From contig NZ_CAMYMK010000007.1 of NCBI RefSeq assembly GCF_947259545.1, forward strand, positions 124,001 through 188,000: a DNA stretch of 64,000 nt. The letters run 5' to 3'. The position numbers and the translations under genes were made by a program. Origin of the DNA: an uncultured Marinobacter sp. GTDB lineage: Bacteria; Pseudomonadota; Gammaproteobacteria; Pseudomonadales; Oleiphilaceae. The notes below the pieces were generated by a model. That model worked only from the letters and a program-made list of their open reading frames with translations, was not told the origin of the DNA and searched no databases. Positions 48,675 through 57,716 of this stretch are shown here, piece by piece (the first letter of the stretch is position 1; every line of letters begins with the position of its first letter).

Positions 48675-49715
48675 GTGAAGTCTGTTCTGATTAAGTTGGC
48701 AAATTTTGTAGGAGAAACTGGTCTGTATCGGTTTCTCTGCCCGGAGCGTTTGCCTGTTTTTATGCTCCATCGGGTCATGGAGGGTAAGCCCGACCTCCCG
48801 GGTGCGCTGCCTGCCGATACATTACGCGCCTACCTGGAGTACCTTGCCGCTCGCCATTACCAGGTCCTTTCAATGGATGATCTATGGCGCGTACTCGATG
48901 ACGGTGAGGAGATCCCGTCAAAGTCAGTTATGTTCACGATCGATGATGGATTCTATGATCATCATGATGTGGCGGCTACCATCTTTGAACAATTTGGCTT
49001 TCCTTTGAATTTCTTCGTCATTACGGATTTGTTGGATCGGAAGCTTTGGCCCTGGGACGACCAGATCAACTATGCATTGAACCATTCCCGGATTCGGCAC
49101 GCGGATATCCAGCTTCCCTCAGGCGAGATACATTCCGTTAACCTGACGCCAGGCACTGTGAGACAGACGGCCCGGGAGGTGAGAAATGCACTAAAGATTG
49201 AACGCCAGGAACAGATATATGAATGGCTCCGGGAAGAGCTCTATAAAAAGCTGGACGTTGAATTCCCTACCGATATACCGCAGGAGTACCGGCCGATGTC
49301 CTGGGATGATGCGAGGTCCTTGCGGGCCCGGGGGCACGGTGTTTACCCGCATACCTGTTCACACCGGATTCTCTCTACGCTCTCTGCACAGGAAAAGTAT
49401 CTTGAAATCAATGAATCTCTAAGCAGGGTCAAGAGCGAGTTGGCTTACCTTCCGGATGTTTTCGCCTATCCAACGGGACGACTTTCTGACTACGACAGTT
49501 CAGATATAGAAGTCCTCAAGACAGCTGGTTTCAAAATGGCGTTCAATACGGTGTCCGGTTATGTCAGGCGCGGGCAGAGCCGATACCACCTATCGCGATT
49601 CTCCCTGCCCGGAGACAAGGTTGAATTCCTGCAGATCATCAATCGTTTTGAAGCACTGAATGATTGGAGAATCCACCACCCCGTGTTGCCATTCAGTTCG
49701 TTACCGACCCGGTGA
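48675..49715 (+). CDS. Polysaccharide deacetylase (NodB-like)
   Basis: A 346-residue protein with the NodB catalytic block VMFTIDDGFYDHH and a His-containing YPHTCSHRIL block. It differs clearly from the DUF3473-type enzyme 4 kb upstream. No signal peptide is evident. The start is GTG at 48675 behind GGGAGGCGGG. It ends the plus-strand run and converges on the ATP-grasp gene 8 bp away. Confidence 0.85.
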   Translation: MKSVLIKLANFVGETGLYRFLCPERLPVFMLHRVMEGKPDLPGALPADTLRAYLEYLAARHYQVLSMDDLWRVLDDGEEIPSKSVMFTIDDGFYDHHDVAATIFEQFGFPLNFFVITDLLDRKLWPWDDQINYALNHSRIRHADIQLPSGEIHSVNLTPGTVRQTAREVRNALKIERQEQIYEWLREELYKKLDVEFPTDIPQEYRPMSWDDARSLRARGHGVYPHTCSHRILSTLSAQEKYLEINESLSRVKSELAYLPDVFAYPTGRLSDYDSSDIEVLKTAGFKMAFNTVSGYVRRGQSRYHLSRFSLPGDKVEFLQIINRFEALNDWRIHHPVLPFSSLPTR

Positions 49716-49722
49716 TCGGGTA

Positions 49723-50898
49723 TCAATCTCTGAGTGCTAGTATGTATTGTCTTAACTCAAACCAGAATGGCCGCAGGTCATACCATCGATTGACCTCGTG
49801 CCGGGTCCGCAGACCTGGTTTGAGAAAGCGCAGGATCTCTATAAATTTCTCAGCCATTGAGTAGGTGGAGGCCGGCGACTTCAGCACCAGATAAAGTCTG
49901 TCCAGATCACCAAGCAGCCAGCGCACTCGCCGATGTTGCCAGTCAACCTGAGGAATGGATTTTCCGGTACTGACCAGATACAGCCACCATGGGAAATCGA
50001 TACCGGAATCTATAGCCAGCTGTAATGATCCCCAGAACCTAGGATTCACCTCCATCAGGTAGCCTGTACCATCCGTGGACACTCGAAACTCGACCATGGC
50101 CACACCATGCCACCTGACATGCTGAAGAAGCTTGTTAGCAGCATCCTTGAGCTGTTGATTCACAGGAGCCGATTCGCACAATACACTCACACCACCACCG
50201 GGTGGCTTTTCACGGAGCCTCTTGTGAGCGAAGTAACAGACGGGTTCGCCATGATCAAACAGCGCAAAAATACCCTGACCACCGCCCTCTATGAACGACT
50301 GCACGGTGAATGGGAAGTCAAAGTACGGGTATTTTTCCAGAACAGCCTTTGCTTGTTTCCTGGATCCGGCCACTGACACCTGCGTTGACAGAATGGAATC
50401 CTGCTGCAAGATTTTAGATTTGTAGGGCTTCAATACCACCGGATAACGGTCAATGCGATCCAGTGCCCTTAATCCGTCATCAACGGACTGGCAATATAGG
50501 GTCTTTGGTACAGGAATTCCCAGCTTCTGTGCAAGCTTGAAAAGCTCATTTTTGTTCGCTAGTTGCTCGACAGCCTGGTTATCGGGGAAAGGGAGTACTA
50601 CCTTTTCAGGCAGTTCATCACGATACTGCAAGAGCACGTAAGTGGTCGCTTCCGTGACAGGAAGGAGAAACGAAATACGAAGCTCAAGAATCTGCCGCAG
50701 GAGCTCGTCAAAGAACAGCCTGGGAGAACTGAAGGGATCGGGATAGGCAAGGGTGTAGCTGCAGAACCGCGAAAAACCGGCCAGAGACGTTGTTGAACTC
50801 TCGCCAACCGCTACCCATAGACCTTTGGATCCGAGAGATCGTACTGCGGCCAGTGATGCACGCTGGTTTCCGTCCAGCACCAGAATTCTGGGTTCCAT
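49723..50898 (-). CDS. ATP-grasp enzyme in the EPS locus
   Basis: A 391-residue protein with a pre-ATP-grasp domain (ILVLDGNQRASLAAVRSLG) and an ATP-grasp domain. The latter includes LPVTEATTYVLLQ, YPVVLKPYKS and MEVNPRFWGSLQLAIDSGI, the Mg/ATP glutamate-asparagine site. ATP-grasp enzymes form C-N or C-O bonds through acyl phosphates, perhaps here an amino-acid or peptide addition to EPS. It lies on the opposite strand from its neighbours. Confidence 0.8.
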   Translation of the reverse strand: MEPRILVLDGNQRASLAAVRSLGSKGLWVAVGESSTTSLAGFSRFCSYTLAYPDPFSSPRLFFDELLRQILELRISFLLPVTEATTYVLLQYRDELPEKVVLPFPDNQAVEQLANKNELFKLAQKLGIPVPKTLYCQSVDDGLRALDRIDRYPVVLKPYKSKILQQDSILSTQVSVAGSRKQAKAVLEKYPYFDFPFTVQSFIEGGGQGIFALFDHGEPVCYFAHKRLREKPPGGGVSVLCESAPVNQQLKDAANKLLQHVRWHGVAMVEFRVSTDGTGYLMEVNPRFWGSLQLAIDSGIDFPWWLYLVSTGKSIPQVDWQHRRVRWLLGDLDRLYLVLKSPASTYSMAEKFIEILRFLKPGLRTRHEVNRWYDLRPFWFELRQYILALRD

Positions 50899-51073
50899 GG
50901 GGGTAGCATCCTTGAGCCTGACGCAACTTTAATTATGGTTACTCGATTATCGGGCATAACCGGAGTAAATTCTATGGCAGTGATCTAGAATCACTAGAGG
51001 GTATTGCCTGAGGACTAAAGGCAGAATGCCAAAAAAATCGGGTGGGCATAGCCAGTAATAGGGAGATTATTCG

Positions 51074-51610
51074 TTGAACCGGTTGGTATATGAGCGGTTT
51101 GGATCAAAAAATGGATTTGTCCGATTTCTAGGCCATTCGTTGTTGGCGCAGATTGGAGCTTACCGGCGGTTTTCCGAAAGGCTGCCAGAGAGTTCCCAGC
51201 GCCTGGTTTTCGTCTGTAACGGGAACATTTGCCGCAGTCCTCTGGCGGAGGTGTATGCTAGAAGCCTTGGCAGAGAAGCCGCATCCTGCGGCCTGAACTG
51301 CAAAGACGGTTTTCCGGCTGACCCACGGGCAGAAAAATTTGCGCGAATTCACGGGCTGGCACTGGCCGCCCACAGAACGGTGAACGTCCAGGAGTTCAGG
51401 TTCCGGGACGATGATTTCGTCATAGTGATGGAGCCAGCCCACCTCGCAGCCTTTCGCACCAAGGTAGATGATTGTCATCAGATCGTTCTCGCCGGTAATT
51501 ACTGTAAAAAGCGGAATCCGTACATACATGACCCCTACAACTGTTGCGATAAATATTTTGATCATTGCGAACAGAGGGTGATGGAGGCGGTCAGGGGGAT
51601 TTGTGGGTAG
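51074..51610 (+). CDS. Low-molecular-weight protein tyrosine phosphatase
   Basis: A 178-residue protein with a 40-residue N-terminal extension before the phosphatase fold. The active site CNGNICRS matches C-x5-R-S, and the general acid is in IHDPYNCCD (the DP-Y motif). In EPS loci such Wzb-type enzymes dephosphorylate the BY-kinase; here the kinase-like protein lacks its key Lys. TTG at 51074 is the most likely start, though an internal one is possible. Confidence 0.88.
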   Translation: MNRLVYERFGSKNGFVRFLGHSLLAQIGAYRRFSERLPESSQRLVFVCNGNICRSPLAEVYARSLGREAASCGLNCKDGFPADPRAEKFARIHGLALAAHRTVNVQEFRFRDDDFVIVMEPAHLAAFRTKVDDCHQIVLAGNYCKKRNPYIHDPYNCCDKYFDHCEQRVMEAVRGICG

Positions 51611-52880
51611 GAGCAGTAAAGGAGATTTGATTACTCTCCAAGATTTATTCGAACTTCGTATAAGTACACTGTGGCGTTATTTTAAGTCTGAAAGCTTCGC
51701 ATTCTGGATGATTTGTGCGTATCTTTTTCTGGAGTATTTTCGTCCCCAATCCATTTACCCGCAGCTTGCATTCTTACCTTGGGCGCAGCTTGCAGTTCTG
51801 GGCGCTTTTGTCGGATGTTTTAGTGATAAAAATGTCACGTGGGTAAAGTCTTCGTTGAATGTATGGATGCTGGCTTTTTTTACCGTTATTATCACCTCTA
51901 GTGTCCTTGCTTATTGGCCATCTGTTTCATACCAAAATCTGGAGAATTTTTACACCTGGTTTATTATTTATTTTCTGGCAATAAATATAGTTAACACTGA
52001 GAAACGATTATTTATATTTTTGTCCATTTTTCTTTTGGCCAGTTTCAAGCTTTCCTTATCACTGGCAATTACTTGGGCAAAACGTGGGTTCTCTTTCACA
52101 GATTGGGGGCTTAAGGGACCGCCAGGATTCTTCGAAAACTCCGGTGAACTCGCGATTCAGATGTTGGTCTTCTGGCCCGTTGCGCTGGCATTTGCTATAT
52201 GTTTGAAGCCGTATGTCAGTAAAGTAAAATTTTATATTCTACTTCTTATGCCGGCTACGGCTATAATGGTTATTATCGGTTCCAGTTCTCGTGGCGCGCA
52301 GTTGGCCCTTCTTGCTCAGCTTGTTGTTATTAACTATAAGTCAATATTGAATCCGAAAGTTTTAATAACATGTGCGGTTATAATAGCCATTCTATGGACT
52401 GCTCTTCCGGAAGAGCAAAAAGAACGATTTCAGGTTGTTGGAAATGATCGAACATCTCAGCAAAGATTACTGTATTGGACAAACGGTTTTGACATGCTGA
52501 ACGATCATCCTATTTTTGGGGTTGGGTATTTTAATTTTGTTCCCTATTATGAAAGATTCTACCGTGACGATATGATTTATGGTAATGCTGAGTTGCCACA
52601 TAATATTTTAGTGCAGGTTGGAACCGATGCTGGATATGTTGGACTCTCAATTTTTGCGATACTAATTTTGTTGGCTATTAATAAGATGAGAAAATTAAAA
52701 GATATTACCTCAGTATTTAAAGGGGAAATGTATTTGAATCCCGCTAGCTTAAATATATCTTTGTTAGGTTTCTTCGTTGCCGGCCAGTTTGTCACCGTTG
52801 CTTATTATCCTTTTTTATGGATACACTTGGCTTTCGTTGTGGCAGTCTATAATGTATCTTCTAGAAAGAAGTGTAACTAG
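51603..52880 (+). CDS. O-antigen ligase/polymerase-like membrane protein (Wzy/WaaL)
   Basis: A 425-residue protein with about ten hydrophobic helices and a large periplasmic loop containing RTSQQRLLYWTNGFDMLNDHP. GIIGSSSRG-like (IGSSSRGAQLALL) and PHNILVQVGTDAGYVGL match the Wzy_C/O-antigen ligase pattern. It likely polymerises or ligates repeat units. The sequence is notably AT-rich. It overlaps the phosphatase stop by 8 bp; GTG at 51603 and TTG at 51627 are both possible starts. Confidence 0.88.
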   Translation: MGRSSKGDLITLQDLFELRISTLWRYFKSESFAFWMICAYLFLEYFRPQSIYPQLAFLPWAQLAVLGAFVGCFSDKNVTWVKSSLNVWMLAFFTVIITSSVLAYWPSVSYQNLENFYTWFIIYFLAINIVNTEKRLFIFLSIFLLASFKLSLSLAITWAKRGFSFTDWGLKGPPGFFENSGELAIQMLVFWPVALAFAICLKPYVSKVKFYILLLMPATAIMVIIGSSSRGAQLALLAQLVVINYKSILNPKVLITCAVIIAILWTALPEEQKERFQVVGNDRTSQQRLLYWTNGFDMLNDHPIFGVGYFNFVPYYERFYRDDMIYGNAELPHNILVQVGTDAGYVGLSIFAILILLAINKMRKLKDITSVFKGEMYLNPASLNISLLGFFVAGQFVTVAYYPFLWIHLAFVVAVYNVSSRKKCN

Positions 52881-52888
52881 AGGTTTTT

Positions 52889-53812
52889 ATGGATTTGTCG
52901 GTAATAATTCCAGCCCATAATGAAGCGGAATTTATTGAAAAGTGTTGTTCAGCGGTCCATGATCAGTTGAAAGTTTCGGGTTTGTCCTACGAAGTAATTT
53001 TGGTCGACAATGGCTCCACTGATGATACTGTTTCTACAGCCTCAAAATTTCAGCCAATTAGTGTCTTTTCTATAAATAGATCGTCTGTATCTACGGCAAG
53101 AAATTTTGGTTATGAAAAGTCCTCTGGGCGTATCTTAGCTTTCATCGACGCGGATGTTGCAATTACCGGAACTTGGGTTGAGGAAATTAAGAAACAACTT
53201 CAGGAGATATTTAGTCGCCCCGTGGTAACTGGCTGTCAATACTCTATCAGGAAAGATCCAAGTTGGATCGAAAGTAATTGGTTTTCATGCATTAATAGTA
53301 ATCACATAAATGGTGGTAATCTTATCGTTTCCAAAAGCGCGTTCGAATATTTAGGTGGTTTTAACGATAAATTAAAGACGGGGGAAGACGTAGAATTTTG
53401 TAATCGATCTAAAAGCCACAATGAAATATTGTACAAACAAAATGAAGGTTTTGTTGCTGTTCATCTAGGCTACCCGAGAGACTTGGCACACTTCGTGAGG
53501 CGTGAGGCTTGGCACGGTGAAGGTGATTTTTCAAGTTTTAGATACTTTATCAGTTCTAAGGTCGCAATTATTTCTGTTTTTTATTTTGTTTCTCAGATTT
53601 CCGTAATTTTCCTTTTTGTATTTGGATTTTATAATTATTTTATTGTTTTTTTTATTTTTATTTTTATATTTAACATATTGATAACGATATATAGATTTGG
53701 GCCATCCAGTTGCAATGGGTTACTTCCGAAGTCCTTCCTGAACTATTTGTACTTTACTGCGCGATTCTGGTCGCTTTTTCAAGCTTTTCAAAAACGACGC
53801 AAAAGCTACTGA
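52889..53812 (+). CDS. Family 2 glycosyltransferase
   Basis: A 307-residue GT-A enzyme. SVIIPAHNEAEFI, LVDNGSTDDT and FIDADVAITGTWVE (the DxD region) form the nucleotide-sugar site, and FNDKLKTGEDVEFC is the downstream acidic block. Two C-terminal hydrophobic segments (about 215-265) suggest membrane association. It is AT-rich like the previous gene, 8 bp upstream. Confidence 0.9.
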   Translation: MDLSVIIPAHNEAEFIEKCCSAVHDQLKVSGLSYEVILVDNGSTDDTVSTASKFQPISVFSINRSSVSTARNFGYEKSSGRILAFIDADVAITGTWVEEIKKQLQEIFSRPVVTGCQYSIRKDPSWIESNWFSCINSNHINGGNLIVSKSAFEYLGGFNDKLKTGEDVEFCNRSKSHNEILYKQNEGFVAVHLGYPRDLAHFVRREAWHGEGDFSSFRYFISSKVAIISVFYFVSQISVIFLFVFGFYNYFIVFFIFIFIFNILITIYRFGPSSCNGLLPKSFLNYLYFTARFWSLFQAFQKRRKSY

Positions 53813-53833
53813 TCTTATCTGTTTGCGCAAAAT

Positions 53834-53865
53834 AAAGGGACCGACCAGTAGCGGTGGGTCCTTTT
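53834..53865. terminator. Probable bidirectional terminator
   Basis: AAAGGGACC (from 53834) pairs with GGTCCTTT across an ACC/GGT inner stem, with one bulged G and a G/G mismatch. A/T-runs flank both sides. It lies between the convergent glycosyltransferase and lyase-like genes. Confidence 0.55.
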
Positions 53866-53915
53866 ATCTGCGAATGTAGGGCAGCTATCAGAAACTCTGA
53901 TGGAGTCCAAATTGC

Positions 53916-54785
53916 TTATTCCAAGTGCAACTCTGGAGGATTGGGGCGATTGTCTGATGTCGATCCCGCGCCATCAAGTGGGGATGTGGTATGCACTGCG
54001 AAATCATCGACAAACCATTCGGTGTCCTCATCGTATGGATCATTTGCCCATCCCATAAGGTAGCCACGGGAGATCCCTTGCCTGGAACTGCTATCGTCCC
54101 ATGTGTCGGCGTTTAGTTTCTCATGGATTTTGGCGTAACTATCCTCTCCTTCCCACCGCCGGTAAAATTGTATGACCCCATCATTGGCATTGGCGCTCGA
54201 AGCAGCCTTCACTCTGGCTACCACGTGCATCCAGCGACCTCTGTCACCTGGCACGGAAATAAACGGAGTCGGGTCTGTTTCACCTCCGGTAACCCCGCCG
54301 TCTTGGTATACGAGGTTTGCACCACCCGATCCGCTTGGGCGAGTTTGCCACGTAACGGTACCTGCAGTGTCATATTCTGCAGGCCAGAGTGCTAAAAATT
54401 TATTATTCAGGCGGCCATGGTAGAAGTTGACAGGTACTCTAATCCAGTACGCTAACCAAAGGTCCGGGTAGTGCGTTCCCAGTACAAATCGTTGCTCCGT
54501 CATCTCTTGATTGGCCGCGTAACGAAATCTGAGGCTATGCTCACCCGATTTAGGCTCCCAATCTGGGTTGCCAGGTGGGACGTTGTAGATTTCGCCATTG
54601 TTGTAAACTGCGGCTTCGCTTGTGACTACGGAAGTCCGGTTGTTTCTTTGCCAGTCAAAACCATCTTCGTTAGTGGCGGACATATCTCCAGATTCGAAGG
54701 AATCAAAAAAGACTTGTTCCGCTTGGACCGGTGAGGCCAGTGCGAAGGTAATTGCGGTTGCGACGGAGAGGCTCAGCTTTTTCAT
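53916..54785 (-). CDS. Secreted concanavalin-fold protein, polysaccharide-lyase-like
   Basis: A 289-residue secreted protein: a signal peptide (cleavage near PVQAEQ) is followed by a beta-rich domain. EHSLRFRYAANQEMTEQRF, YWIRVPVNFYHG and RWMHVVARVKAA recall heparin-lyase-I/PL20-like jelly rolls. The protein ends with a Pro-rich tail, without an anchor. In an EPS locus it could trim or bind the polymer, but no catalytic residues can be assigned. It is convergent with the EPS genes. Confidence 0.65.
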   Translation of the reverse strand: MKKLSLSVATAITFALASPVQAEQVFFDSFESGDMSATNEDGFDWQRNNRTSVVTSEAAVYNNGEIYNVPPGNPDWEPKSGEHSLRFRYAANQEMTEQRFVLGTHYPDLWLAYWIRVPVNFYHGRLNNKFLALWPAEYDTAGTVTWQTRPSGSGGANLVYQDGGVTGGETDPTPFISVPGDRGRWMHVVARVKAASSANANDGVIQFYRRWEGEDSYAKIHEKLNADTWDDSSSRQGISRGYLMGWANDPYDEDTEWFVDDFAVHTTSPLDGAGSTSDNRPNPPELHLE

Positions 54786-55001
54786 GGCGTTGGCTCCAAA
54801 AATAGAAACGCTCTTTTAGTCTAGCTCATTTCACAGAAATTTACGTTCATTGCGCTCTTAATTTTGATTAACCCGGTTGAGTAAGTAGTCGACCCTGAAA
54901 AAGTAAAAAAATTTAACAAAGGCAATGAGTTGGCCTAATTTCTGGGTATAATGTCCGCCACAAATCTCCCCGTTTCGCCCAAAAAAACTGGAAGTAAACC
55001 T

Positions 55002-55407
55002 ATGATCCCACGGGATAAGCGCCAGGCACCACAGCGAGATCTGCTGGAAACCTACCTTTGAAGACATTCTCAACCCCGGCACGAACTCGTGCAGTTGGGC
55101 AAGTGGATCGACTGGGCCGCCTGCGAACAACATTTTGGGTCGGTTGTACGCGGTGGAAGCCGGGCGTCCGGGGCTGCCCATCCGGTTACACGTCGGCTTA
55201 CAGTTGCTCAAACACACGTACGCGCTGTCGGATCGTGATGTTCTGGATCTCTGGGTGGAAGATCCTTACTGGCAGCACTTCTGCGGCGAAGTCATCTTCC
55301 AGCATCAGTTCCCCATGGACGAAACCACCACGATGCGGTTTCGGCATCGCACCGGCGAAGACAGAGCCTGCGAGCTTCTGAAAATGAGCATCGCCCTGGG
55401 TGCGTAA
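55002..55407 (+). pseudogene. IS5-family transposase N-terminal remnant
   Basis: The reading frame is broken: MIPRDKRQAPQRDLLETYL ends at a stop, another frame reads ILNPGHELVQLGKWIDWA, and the third part has YAVEAGRPGLPIRLHVGLQL and WVEDPYWQHFCGE. Together these form the N-terminal DUF772 domain of an IS5-type transposase. The DDE catalytic domain is missing, so it is inactive. Confidence 0.8.
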
Positions 55408-55504
55408 ACCGCTGAAGGTTGCCGCCCATTCCACGTGAAGTCTGCCACCTGGACCGGGGCAAGGCTGCCACCCATCGGAGCGTAGCGACGTGGGGCTTCT
55501 CTTC

Positions 55505-56091
55505 TTACTCCGAAGTCGCAGTGCCCGTCAACTTTGCCTGTCGTTTTCGCATGGATTCACCCCTTAGATTGATCTTGTAAGCGTTGTGAACGAGCCGGTC
55601 CAGGATGGCGTCGGCCAGAGTGGCGTCACCGATTACACCATGCCATTCCTGGATGGGGAGTTGGCTGGTGGCGATGGTCAGTTCCCGTAGTAGTCGGGTC
55701 AGGCGCACATATTGTGCGGTGTTGACATCCCGGCAGGCCTTGTGTGCCAGGGCGCAGCCAGCCAGGTTTTGCCAACCCCGGTGGGGCCGGTGATAAGTAC
55801 GTTCAGGTGCTCCTTCACCCACTGGCAGCCAGCCAGTGACTGGATCAGCCCTTTATCCAGGCCACGTGAGTTCCGTTAGTCAATGTCTTCGAGGATGGCA
55901 TTGTGCCGCAGCCTGGCCCGGCGCAACCGGCTGGTCATGCGTCGGTTTTCCCTCTCGGTCATTTCCCGATCCACCATTAGCCTGAGGCGTTCCTCGAAGC
56001 TCAGTTCCTGGATGTCAGTGGTGGCCGATTGGCCGGCCATGCCGGTCAATTTGAGGGTGTGGAGTTTGTCTAGAGTCGGATGATTCAGCAT
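55505..56091 (-). pseudogene. IS21-family istB helper ATPase, frameshifted
   Basis: The N-terminal part (MLNHPTLDKLHTLKLTGMA, from 56091) stops at 55876. The Walker A region GPTGVGKTW is in another frame near 55790, and the C-terminal part ([20 protein letters not shown]) ends at 55505. The parts are in istB order, with at least two disruptions, so no functional AAA+ protein is made. Confidence 0.85.
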
Positions 56092-56102
56092 GTCAGATTC
56101 CT

Positions 56103-56240
56103 TCAGTGGTAGTAGGCGGGGCCACGGGTGTTGTCGTGAGTGTCCGGTAAGGCCAGCTCCTGTTGTTCTTCCAGGGGCTGCTGGTCGAGGCGGTGCTTGA
56201 GGATGGACTCGATGCTCTTGTAACGGCAACTACCCAGCAT
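56103..56240 (-). pseudogene. IS21-family istA, C-terminal remnant
   Basis: On the minus strand the last about 44 codons read RYKSIESILKHRLDQQPLEE and end RGPAYYH at a stop 11 bp before istB, the usual istA-istB junction. The rest of istA is lost where the IS3 end begins. Confidence 0.75.
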
Positions 56241-56244
56241 TAGC

Positions 56245-56364
56245 GCGGAGTCTGTCAACGTAGATGTCGCGTTTAAGTCATCAGCTCTTTAACAATTAAC
56301 CGCCTTTTCCGGACTCAGTGTCACTGATTCCGGCAAGCTGAAGTTTCGGATATCACTGGACCAG
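56245..56364 (-). mobile_element. IS3-family right-end remnant, inverted copy
   Basis: This segment is nearly identical, in inverse orientation, to 61111-61229. It encodes the last residues of orfB (SSDIRNFSLPESVTL, then a stop) and the outer terminus ending GACAGACTCCGC. Nothing of orfA or most of orfB remains. Confidence 0.85.
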
Positions 56365-56821
56365 GATCTGATCAGCCTCGCCATCATGGCGTTGCTGGGG
56401 TGTGACGTAATTCGTCGACCCTGCAAAAGCGCCAGCTTCAAATAACCAGCAAATCACCGGCTTCCCCGCAGCTAACGGTTCTGGCTTTTCGCGAACCAAG
56501 CGTTTCTTGGCTTGATTCTCAGATTCACTTCCTGCTATCGGTTAATTCGATAGACCCGATTGTGATTCCGGTCAAGACAATTCACATTCCGCTCGTTTGC
56601 AAGAGTGTTATTCCCTCCATGTAACCTTAAGACTGCTCTTCTTGCGGTCTTGTTTTGGTCGCCTATACTGTCAACGGCGAAGAAAAAGTGCAGATGGTTA
56701 TCAGTCCTAAATCCAATGGGGGCGTGTTCTCTGTTTTCGAGACCAAACGGGCCGCTAGTCCGAACATCTCTGCCATCAATTGATTTTAAACCGCAGTAGG
56801 GTATGTATCAGGGAGGAAAAT
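56365..56821. other. Region without a supported gene
   Basis: About 450 bp between the IS3 end and the methyltransferase. Only short frames are present. A good GGGAGG ribosome-binding site for the next gene lies at its right end. No promoter is clear. Confidence 0.4.
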
Positions 56822-57619
56822 ATGTCATTTCGACAAAAAATTAAGTCTATACCGGGACTTGCAAGTTCTTTAAGATTGGCTAGAGGAAATATAAAAGCGA
56901 TATACTCAAAGCTTGCCGTAAAAAACAAACAAAAATATATATGCCCAATCTGCAATTATCGAGGTCCATTTTCTGACTACAAGGATGATAGCTACCCAAT
57001 TTTTGACACAGCATGTCCGCGCTGTGATTTATACGAACGCCACCGTTTGCAATTTCTAGTTATGAAAGAGTTGGCAAAACGATATGATTTTAAGCGTATG
57101 TCTGCTTTACACTTTGCCCCTGAACCGCAGTTTAGAAAAGCTTATGAGCGATGGTTTGAATCATACGACACCGCTGATATCGAGAACAGTGAAGTTGACT
57201 ATCGCGTTGATATTCGAAAAATGCAATTTCCTAGTTCCAGTTATCATATTGTTTATGCGTCCCATGTGTTAGAACATGTTGACGACGATGATGCTGCATT
57301 AAAAGAAGTTTACCGGATTTTAAAATCAGGTGGATTCGCTGTTCTACCAGTTCCCGTAGTTTCTCCAATAACTGTTGAATATCCTGTGCCGAATAAATAT
57401 GAATTCGGACATGTTAGGGCACCAGGAGTCGACTATTTCAATCGCTATAAAAATATATTCGATAGAGTTGAAGTTTGGGATTCAAGTCAATTCTGCTACG
57501 AGTTCCAGCTTTATACATATGAAGACCGTTCCAAGTACCCCTCCGAAACCTCGCCTTACAGACAACCAATGGAAGGTACACAGTTTATGGATTACGTGCC
57601 AGTTTGTTACAAGGTTTGA
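56822..57619 (+). CDS. SAM-dependent methyltransferase with zinc-ribbon-like N-terminus
   Basis: A 265-residue, AT-rich protein. Residues about 40-75 hold paired cysteines (CPICNYRG and CPRCDLYERH) resembling a zinc ribbon. The class I methyltransferase fold follows, with ALHFAPEPQFRK and the HIVYASHVLEHVDDDDAAL / EVYRILKSGG blocks. It probably methylates a sugar or glycan intermediate. ATG at 56822 with AGGGAGG is preferred over the longer frame. Confidence 0.85.
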   Translation: MSFRQKIKSIPGLASSLRLARGNIKAIYSKLAVKNKQKYICPICNYRGPFSDYKDDSYPIFDTACPRCDLYERHRLQFLVMKELAKRYDFKRMSALHFAPEPQFRKAYERWFESYDTADIENSEVDYRVDIRKMQFPSSSYHIVYASHVLEHVDDDDAALKEVYRILKSGGFAVLPVPVVSPITVEYPVPNKYEFGHVRAPGVDYFNRYKNIFDRVEVWDSSQFCYEFQLYTYEDRSKYPSETSPYRQPMEGTQFMDYVPVCYKV

Positions 57620-57716
57620 CTTTACAGTGAACAGTTGGCAGCCATAATCAAATTCTCTTGAATTATCGATTAATATTTGCCAAAGTTTAAAAGATGTTAC
57701 TCAAGGTATGTTTTAG

